The notes beneath the pieces are model-generated. The model was given only the letters and a program-made list of their open reading frames with translations. It made no database searches and was not told where the DNA came from. A stretch of 17,597 nucleotides of DNA from Chrysochromulina parva (Eukaryota; Haptophyta; Prymnesiales; Chrysochromulinaceae), in NCBI GenBank assembly GCA_002887195.1, contig PJAB01001071.1, positions 1 to 17,597 on the forward strand, in the 5' to 3' direction. Each line of letters opens with the position of its first letter. Positions within the stretch are counted from its first letter, which is position 1. Positions 9,701 through 12,668 of this stretch are shown in pieces. A program made the translations under genes and the position numbers.

Positions 9701-9714
9701 GGGGGTGTCTATGA
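766..9714 (+). CDS. Giant C2-domain, coiled-coil, low-complexity protein (6 exons, ~2,790 aa)
   Basis: Exons: 766-1658, 1883-1978, 2049-2819, 2905-7070, 7151-7338 and 7456-9714. Joined they give 8,373 nt, exactly 2,791 codons including TGA, and every junction keeps phase. Visible parts: Ser/Arg-rich N-terminus; an Ala/Glu/Arg coiled coil (about aa 330-450) with 15-aa DEAHAQLALLGDDET repeats; long Ala/Gly/Ser/Pro regions; an acidic run near 4198-4275; a second coiled coil (aa ~1143-1205, EEERRLAEESAKQAAEAAQL); one C2 domain (aa ~1235-1408) with TSDPYVVLKL, LNPRWNE and VWDRNHFAQDKPLGE; poly-Glu, poly-Ala and poly-Gln tracts; and a compact conserved-looking segment (aa ~1681-1718, VDYRLVDVRAMRDFKRMHI). 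C2 domains commonly bind membranes or Ca2+, so a scaffold at a membrane is possible but unproven. Start 766 is a choice; 619 is in frame. The exon 2 donor could be 1943 instead of 1979, with frame kept. Confidence 0.72.
1438..1506 (+). repeat. 18-bp in-frame tandem repeat (LHPSDA x4)
   Basis: Units start at 1438, 1456, 1474 and 1492. The first three are identical; the fourth opens with GTG and ends in GAGG. Each adds six residues to exon 1 of the giant gene. Confidence 0.9.
1659..1882 (+). other. Intron 1 of giant gene: introner with seven tandem cassettes
   Basis: Donor CAG|GTGGGATG, acceptor CATCAG|GTGGGATG. The 15 bp at 1659-1673 recur exactly at 1883-1897 just after the acceptor, so the first copy supplies the donor. 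Between them lie seven units of about 29 bp (GCATGCTGATTGCCTCCCTC plus an ending). Some end CATCAG and others CATCAT, so several acceptors are possible. Removing 224 bp moves the frame from one stopped at 1692 into one open to 2066. Confidence 0.88.
1979..2048 (+). other. Intron 2 of giant gene (short, second repeat family inside)
   Basis: Acceptor CTCCCCTCCCCACAG ends at 2048. Donor GA|GTACGCGCT at 1979 gives 70 bp and keeps phase (GA|G, Glu). Donor GA|GTACGAGAGCT at 1943 also keeps phase and resembles the sequence after the acceptor (GTACGTGAGCT, 10 of 11). Donor 1979 was preferred because 1943-1978 reads as GC-rich codons. The interior holds a copy of the AAGTGCTCACCACGGCGCC repeat instead of the CTGATTGCC cassette. 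Confidence 0.6.
2221..2393 (+). repeat. 45-bp in-frame tandem repeat (15 aa x ~4)
   Basis: Units start at 2221, 2266, 2311 and 2356 and encode DEAHAQLALLGDDET with few changes. The period is a multiple of three, and the units extend the first coiled-coil region of the giant protein. Confidence 0.9.
2431..2458 (-). repeat. Inverted copy of the second (in-frame) repeat family
   Basis: On the - strand this reads as CCAGCATGCAAGTGCTCG followed by TTACGGCGCC, matching the sense copies at 2761 and 5138 closely. It lies inside exon 3 in the opposite orientation and still leaves the + frame open (GAVTSTCMLG). No clear flanking duplication was found. Confidence 0.6.
2510..2685 (+). repeat. 51-bp composite repeat: 23-bp target copies alternating with 28-bp inserts
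   Basis: Target copies begin at 2510, 2561, 2612 and 2663. Three inserts carrying GCATGCAAGCGCTCACCACG separate them. Each unit adds 17 codons in frame (peptide core PSMQALTTAPPDVRVEL). The layout is a 28-bp insertion with a 23-bp target duplication, then amplified. Confidence 0.85.
2754..2800 (+). repeat. In-frame micro-insertion with 11-bp target duplication
   Basis: CGAGGCCCAGC stands at 2754-2764 and again at 2790-2800. The 25 bp between hold ATGCAAGTGCTCGCTACGGC. The period is 36 bp (12 codons), so the frame is kept. Confidence 0.8.
2820..2904 (+). other. Intron 3 of giant gene: introner, 85 bp
   Basis: Donor AAG|GTGCGC, acceptor CATCAG|GTGTGC. The segment after the donor (GTGCGCACGGC) recurs after the acceptor with one mismatch. 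Removal joins ...LALAQSR to CARLVEVGTEARQ and shifts from the frame that stops at 2859 into the long frame running to 7114. The interior holds two cassettes plus a CTTCCCACAG that could act as an extra acceptor. Confidence 0.9.
3691..3749 (+). repeat. 30-bp direct repeat holding a perfect hairpin
   Basis: GATCTCCGAGCGGAGATC occurs twice, 30 bp apart, near 3699 and 3729. Each copy is an 8-bp inverted repeat around AG, and the pair encodes SSRSPSGDR twice in frame. Confidence 0.75.
3752..3840 (+). repeat. 41-bp duplication around a CGCTCAG insert, in frame
   Basis: Segments 3752-3792 and 3800-3840 are nearly identical (ending CCGAGGTGGCACGGG) and are separated by CGCTCAG. The period is 48 bp, 16 codons. 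The junction makes the CAGGACGGCGCC motif that recurs elsewhere in the gene. Confidence 0.8.
3878..3921 (+). repeat. 17-bp duplication around CAGGACGGCG, in frame
   Basis: CCGGTGGCCGTGGCGCT stands at 3878-3894 and 3905-3921, separated by CAGGACGGCG. The period is 27 bp, nine codons. Confidence 0.8.
5116..5174 (+). repeat. In-frame micro-insertion in the C2 domain, 14-bp target duplication
   Basis: CCCTCTCGGACAGT stands at 5116-5129 and 5161-5174. The 31 bp between hold GCATGCAAGTGCTCGCCACG. The gain is 45 bp (15 residues, core ADACKCSPRRPLGQ), placed just after the C2 strand ELVIPLGQL. Confidence 0.85.
5186..5335 (+). repeat. 51-bp in-frame tandem repeat inside the C2 domain (17 aa x3)
   Basis: Units start at 5186, 5237 and 5288 and encode TRIDYERHPLVGNGNDE; the third ends VGSGSG. 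The last C2 strand (TVTFALVWTP) follows directly, so the array lies between the last two strands of the domain. Confidence 0.9.
6119..6145 (+). repeat. CAG microsatellite encoding poly-Gln
   Basis: About nine CAG codons in exon 4 of the giant gene, just before the compact segment HSVDYRLVDVRAMRDFKRM. Confidence 0.9.
6329..6397 (+). repeat. 27-bp in-frame repeat with CAGGACGGCGCC inserts
   Basis: The 15-bp target copies at 6329, 6356 and 6383 (third diverged) alternate with CAGGACGGCGCC at 6344 and 6371. Each unit adds nine residues (SGAQDGAAG type). Confidence 0.8.
7071..7150 (+). other. Intron 4 of giant gene: introner with 31-bp perfect target duplication
   Basis: Donor CATG|GTGGGCGTGCC, acceptor CATCAG|GTGGGCGTGCC. 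Bases 7071-7101 are repeated exactly at 7151-7181. The 80-bp intron has two short repeats, TATGACC, then the cassette. Removal skips the stop at 7114 and continues RHG|GRAMEDVSTSPHGAP. It is one of the cleanest cases in the window. Confidence 0.95.
7207..7257 (+). repeat. 9-bp tandem repeat AGATCAGGG x5.7 (Gly-Arg-Ser)
   Basis: Five full units start at 7207 and a partial one ends at 7257. They encode a GRS run in exon 5. Confidence 0.9.
7339..7455 (+). other. Intron 5 of giant gene: introner with 7-bp target duplication
   Basis: Donor ACG|GTGAGCG, acceptor CATCAG|GTGAGCG. Only seven bases are duplicated, and the interior is longest here for a single element: alternating TGATGACCTC and TGATTGCCTC-type 10-mers followed by the cassette. 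It is 117 bp long. Removal joins HHELT to VSVRAAAMEASEQLQ. Confidence 0.92.
7540..7719 (+). repeat. 33-bp in-frame tandem repeat (EGHHEPEELDD x5)
   Basis: Units start at 7540, 7573, 7606, 7639 and 7672, with a partial sixth. The period is 11 codons, and the product is acidic and His-rich. Confidence 0.95.
7732..7785 (+). repeat. 27-bp direct repeat resembling exonised cassette 3' ends
   Basis: Copies at 7732-7758 and 7759-7785 differ by two bases. Each contains AAGGT then GAGTGCCTCTCTCATCAG, close to the introner cassette, yet reads through in frame as KVGVPLSSA twice. Confidence 0.7.
8075..8107 (+). repeat. CAG/GCA microsatellite encoding poly-Ala
   Basis: About ten GCA codons in exon 6. 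The same trinucleotide as at 6119 is read in another frame. Confidence 0.9.
8841..8930 (+). repeat. In-frame 36-bp insertion with 27-bp perfect target duplication
   Basis: Bases 8841-8867 recur exactly at 8904-8930. The 36 bp between hold AGTGCCCACCACGACGC and GAGTGCCCAGCACGACGC, a pair also found near 6739-6792. The gain is 63 bp, 21 codons (core QVPTTTRVPSTTHSKELF). Confidence 0.85.
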
Positions 9715-9969
9715 CGACAGCGATGCGCGCACGACGGGATGCGCGACGGCTCGAGAGACATGACCTCTACATGACTCATGAGAGAGATGATGTGTAGATC
9801 CCGCCCACCGATGTCGTGAGCCTGGTCTAGCTATTAGCAGGGACCGGGATGTCGCGCTCATCAACCAGGCAGCTTGAGTGATTTGATGAACCGCAATCAC
9901 GTCTTGAACGGGCAACACACCAAGTTTACCGGTTTGGTCTATTTTTAGTTCGGGACGTCAGAAACTACG
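9715..9969. promoter_or_regulatory. Intergenic region before the LRR gene
   Basis: No coding frame is supported. An AT-rich TCTATTTTTAG at about 9939-9949, some 25 bp before the LRR start codon, is the only promoter-like element. No cassette copy is present. Confidence 0.35.
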
Positions 9970-11151
9970 ATGTCCTCAGACCCCGCGGAACCCATGCTGG
10001 AGGCCGTGCCCGCGGCAATGGCGGCGCTGGGGGAGCTGCTAAGCTCCTACGAGGTGCGCAGGGCGGAGCGGCAGCGGCCGACGCAGGGTGCTGGGGTGTA
10101 CCATGCCGTCGTCCCGGAGGGCGTCAGGACGCTCGAGGCAGATTACTTTCGTGGGCGGCGGGACCTACGCTCGGTGGCGCTGCCGGCGAGCTTGACGCGC
10201 ATCGGCGATCGCGCGTTTGAAGGCTTCCACTCGCTCGCACTGGGGGAGCTGCCCGCGTCCCTCACTTGCATCGGCTTTCGCGCCTTCTACGGGTGCTCCT
10301 CCCTCGCGCTGAGGGAGCTGCCCGCGTCCCTCACGAGCATCGACCGTTTGGCCTTCCACGGGTGCTCCTCCCTCGCGCTGGGAGAGCTGCCCGCGTCCCT
10401 CACGAGCATCGGCGCTTACACCTTCCGCGAGTGCTCCTCCCTCGCGCTGAGGGAGCTGCCCGCGTCCCTCACGAGCATCGGCTTTGGCGCCTTCTACGGG
10501 TGCTCTTCCCTCGCGCTGAGGGAGCTGCCCGCGTCCCTCACGAGCATCGACGTTTACGCCTTCGACGGGTGCTCCTCCCTCGCGCTGAGGGAGCTGCCCG
10601 CGTCCCTCACGAGCATAGGCGCTCACGCCTTCGATGGTTGCTCCTCCCTCGCGCTGAGGGAGCTGCCCGCGTCCCTCACTTGCATCGGCAGTTGCGCCTT
10701 CTACGGGTGCTCCTCCCTCGCGCTGAGGGAGCTGCCCGCGTCCCTCACGAGCATCGGCGATTGCGCCTTCGACGGGTGCTCTTCCCTCGCGCTGAGGGAG
10801 CTGCCCGCGTCCCTCACGAGCATCGGCGATAGCGCCTTCCGCGGGTGCTCCTCCCTCGCGCTGAGGGTGCTGCTGAGCTCCTTCTTGAGGCGCAGAGCCT
10901 GGCGACCGCTATCTCTTTTGTTGTGCGTTTGTATTGACGACTCAGTGGACTTGCTCTCCATCGCACTCTCTCTCGCTGCTTCTATCTCTCTCGTTATCGC
11001 TGCTGCCGCTGCTCCGTCCGCCATTTCCTGTGTCATCGCTCTCTCCGTCTCTGTCGCTCTCACTGCAGCTATCACTCAGAGGCTCCGTCTCTGTCGCTCT
11101 CACTGCAGCTATCACACAGAGGCCGCTGGCATGAAGACCCCATGCACCTGA
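9970..11151 (+). CDS. BspA-type LRR_5 protein, possible hydrophobic C-terminus
   Basis: One open frame of 393 codons. After a ~65-aa N-terminal part come ten 23-aa repeats (10165-10854), the first diverged, with pattern LALRELPASLTSIG..AF.GCSS. This is the LRR_5 signature known from Treponema and Bacteroides BspA surface proteins and abundant in several protists, where such arrays usually serve adhesion or recognition. After the array the frame runs through CT-rich DNA (10905-11110) that yields Leu/Ser/Ala/Val-rich sequence. It could be a membrane anchor, or it could be an intron or 3' UTR that happens to stay open. The stop is the TGATGA of an antisense introner remnant. ATG 9970 is the first in frame; no signal peptide is evident. 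No introner in sense orientation was found. Confidence 0.8.
   Translation: MSSDPAEPMLEAVPAAMAALGELLSSYEVRRAERQRPTQGAGVYHAVVPEGVRTLEADYFRGRRDLRSVALPASLTRIGDRAFEGFHSLALGELPASLTCIGFRAFYGCSSLALRELPASLTSIDRLAFHGCSSLALGELPASLTSIGAYTFRECSSLALRELPASLTSIGFGAFYGCSSLALRELPASLTSIDVYAFDGCSSLALRELPASLTSIGAHAFDGCSSLALRELPASLTCIGSCAFYGCSSLALRELPASLTSIGDCAFDGCSSLALRELPASLTSIGDSAFRGCSSLALRVLLSSFLRRRAWRPLSLLLCVCIDDSVDLLSIALSLAASISLVIAAAAAPSAISCVIALSVSVALTAAITQRLRLCRSHCSYHTEAAGMKTPCT
10165..10854 (+). repeat. 69-bp LRR repeat array x10
   Basis: Units follow every 69 bp without gaps. The backbone (CTCGCGCTGAGGGAGCTGCC, then CGCGTCCCTCACGAGCATC) is nearly identical even at third positions. Differences cluster in the codons after SLTSI and at the residue after AF. 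Confidence 0.95.
11036..11124 (+). repeat. 41-bp tandem duplication in CT-rich 3' region of LRR ORF
   Basis: A segment containing CTCTCACTGCAGCTATCAC is repeated with one or two changes. It holds CTGCAG preceded by pyrimidines and so resembles a doubled 3' splice site; whether it is spliced cannot be told. Confidence 0.6.
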
Positions 11152-11166
11152 TGAGGGAGGCAATCA
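11148..11166 (-). repeat. Antisense introner remnant
   Basis: CCTGATGAGGGAGGCAATC is the complement of the cassette core. In the LRR frame it supplies two successive TGA stops. It sits exactly where the similarity to the giant gene's 3' end begins. Confidence 0.8.
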
Positions 11167-11170
11167 AAGG

Positions 11171-11415
11171 GACGGGCGCTTCCTCCGAGTCGGCGGAGGC
11201 ACATGAGCACCTCCTGTTAATGCTCGAGACGATCTCGCTCACACCTCCCGGCTCCGATCAGGGCTTAGACAGCGCTGTGAAGAGCGCTCGATACAGCGCG
11301 GCGCTGTCGGAGGTGGACAGCGCTGCGTCATCCTAAGGCGGCTGCTCCGCATGGGAGGGGGATAGCCAAGACAGCGTAGACAGCAGAGATGGGTCGGCAT
11401 GTGTCTATGACGACT
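11171..11415 (+). pseudogene. Decayed, internally deleted copy of the giant gene's 3' end
   Basis: Bases 11171-11260 match 8477-8565 of the giant gene (GASSESAEAHEHLLL, LETISLTPPGSD), and from about 11269 the match jumps to about 9594-9715 (SARYSAALSEV, SAASS). About 1 kb of the parent is therefore missing. A TAA at about 11334 replaces GAA of the parent, and small indels follow the stop. A 64-codon ORF from ATG 11142 runs through it, but its first codons are cassette sequence, so a functional product is doubtful. The copy is on the same strand as the parent, 1.5 kb beyond its end. Confidence 0.85.
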
Positions 11416-11467
11416 CAGCGAGGCCGCGCGACAAGCAGCGACAAGGGTCCACTACAACCGAGAGCCG

Positions 11468-11475
11468 TATATAAG
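11468..11475 (+). promoter_or_regulatory. TATA-like box
   Basis: TATATAAG in an AT-rich setting, followed by an AT-rich stretch and then GC-rich DNA. It faces the hairpin on the + strand, but no ORF follows before the antisense gene. It could serve a non-coding transcript or be a relic. Confidence 0.35.
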
Positions 11476-11536
11476 TAAAGTACTATAGTCAGTACTCAGT
11501 AGCGCGGCGCGCGCGTGTGCGGAGCGCTCTGTTTGT

Positions 11537-11586
11537 ACTCGTCAAGTACTGTGTGAGTGTAACGGTCCTCACAGTACTTGACGAGT
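11537..11586. repeat. Perfect inverted repeat, 17-bp arms, 16-bp loop
   Basis: Left arm ACTCGTCAAGTACTGTG (11537-11553) is exactly complementary to 11570-11586. The loop holds GTGTAACGGTCC, a motif repeated twice more just downstream. An RNA hairpin or a mobile-element relic are both possible. Confidence 0.85.
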
Positions 11587-11791
11587 GTAACGGCCCATTG
11601 TAGCCGGAGTGTAACGGTCCCTCAGAGTACTGTCAAGAGAGGAGTGATCGAACCGAGCAGGGCCGTTAAACCGGTAACCGGACGAGCTATTCATGGAGCT
11701 ACTTTACCGGCGCGGGCCGCCCGGCGTCAGCCGCCGAGCGTCCTTGCCCTCGCGCCCGAGCATCCGAGCCTGCGCGGCTCTGTTTGCCGCG

Positions 11792-12613
11792 CTAGGGAAG
11801 CATCGAGTCGCACTCAAACACAAAGTCGAGACGCGGGTAATTGAAGCCGTAAAGCTCGCCGTCAAAGAGGAGCGAGCGGCATGGGTAAGGCGACACCACG
11901 GGAGTGAGCACATTGCCTTGCGCAGGGTTGTAGTAGCCGCAACACGAGCTGCTGTCCTCAACATTCGGACCCCCACTCGCCTGCGCCGCCAAGTCCACCT
12001 TGATCACATCTGCCGTAGATGTGCACAGGGCGGCGTCCACGTCGAACGTGCGGTGATCGCTGCTGCGGAGGGTGGCAATCGGCGTGTATGAACCACGAAC
12101 AGCATCGTCAAAGGGCTTGATAGGTAATAGCGGGCTCATCCAGCCGTCGCCTGTGACGGTGGTAACATTGAAGGACTTTTTACAGGCCTCTAGCTCGGAA
12201 TGCTGAAAGCTCGAGTAGTAGGAGTTTGCCAGCATCGCAGGCCCGCCCAGGAGCAGCGGTAACACGGCAGTAAATGCGGCGGCGGTCGTCGTCAGGGGTG
12301 CTGATCGGCCGCCATCCGCGATAGGAAATACGATGCTCGCCGGCACGCCATGGAGTCCGCCCAATCCAATCACGCCAAAAGAGGTATTGAACACAATAGT
12401 CGGACCAGGCATCGGTCGACCCTGCGCTTCCCATTTCTCCTGCACCCAATGCGAGGACACGTGGATGTACTGGTCCTGATCGCCCACTTGAGGTGACTCG
12501 CCATTAGTCAAGCCGCGAGCCGCCCATGTGGCTAGCGAGGTGCGAGTTTTGAGCAGGTCCAGCGACGCAGCGGATAGGATGGCGGCGAGGGCAGCGAGGG
12601 GGTACAAGGACAT
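11792..12613 (-). CDS. Putative membrane protein with Cys-containing C-terminal domain, unknown
   Basis: 273 aa from ATG 12613 (ATCGAAAATG context); the frame stays open further upstream, but that overlaps the 3' end of the transporter gene. No family is recognised. The N-terminus (MSLYPLAALAAILSAASLDLL) is hydrophobic and could be a signal peptide or anchor. A second hydrophobic segment (aa ~105-129, TAAAFTAVLPLLLGG) is probably membrane-spanning. The C-terminal ~140 residues hold six Cys (ACKKS, LCTS, SCCGYY, YPCRS, ECDS), which suggests a disulfide-bonded lumenal or external domain. It lies 55 bp downstream of the transporter on the same strand, so co-expression is possible. It has no introner and converges on the non-coding stretch at 11416-11791. 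Confidence 0.6.
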   Translation of the reverse strand: MSLYPLAALAAILSAASLDLLKTRTSLATWAARGLTNGESPQVGDQDQYIHVSSHWVQEKWEAQGRPMPGPTIVFNTSFGVIGLGGLHGVPASIVFPIADGGRSAPLTTTAAAFTAVLPLLLGGPAMLANSYYSSFQHSELEACKKSFNVTTVTGDGWMSPLLPIKPFDDAVRGSYTPIATLRSSDHRTFDVDAALCTSTADVIKVDLAAQASGGPNVEDSSSCCGYYNPAQGNVLTPVVSPYPCRSLLFDGELYGFNYPRLDFVFECDSMLP

Positions 12614-12668
12614 TTTCGATTTTGAGGGTGTGAATCGTGAATAGCTGTGAAAACTCGAAGTTGGCCCC

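Larger units (their letters stand above)
11416..11791. other. Non-coding stretch with TATA-like box, hairpin and short repeats
   Basis: No protein frame is supported. Open frames entering the convergent gene at 11792 are its antisense shadow. Contents: TATATAAG at 11468-11475, repeated AGTACT motifs, a 17-bp-arm hairpin at 11537-11586, and three copies of GAGTGTAACGG at about 11555, 11583 and 11609. Confidence 0.6.

Noticed and set aside
11693..12091. Plus-strand ORF of 132 aa
   Set aside because: It is largely the antisense shadow of the 11792-12613 gene, has Arg/Ala-rich shadow composition and shows no family resemblance.
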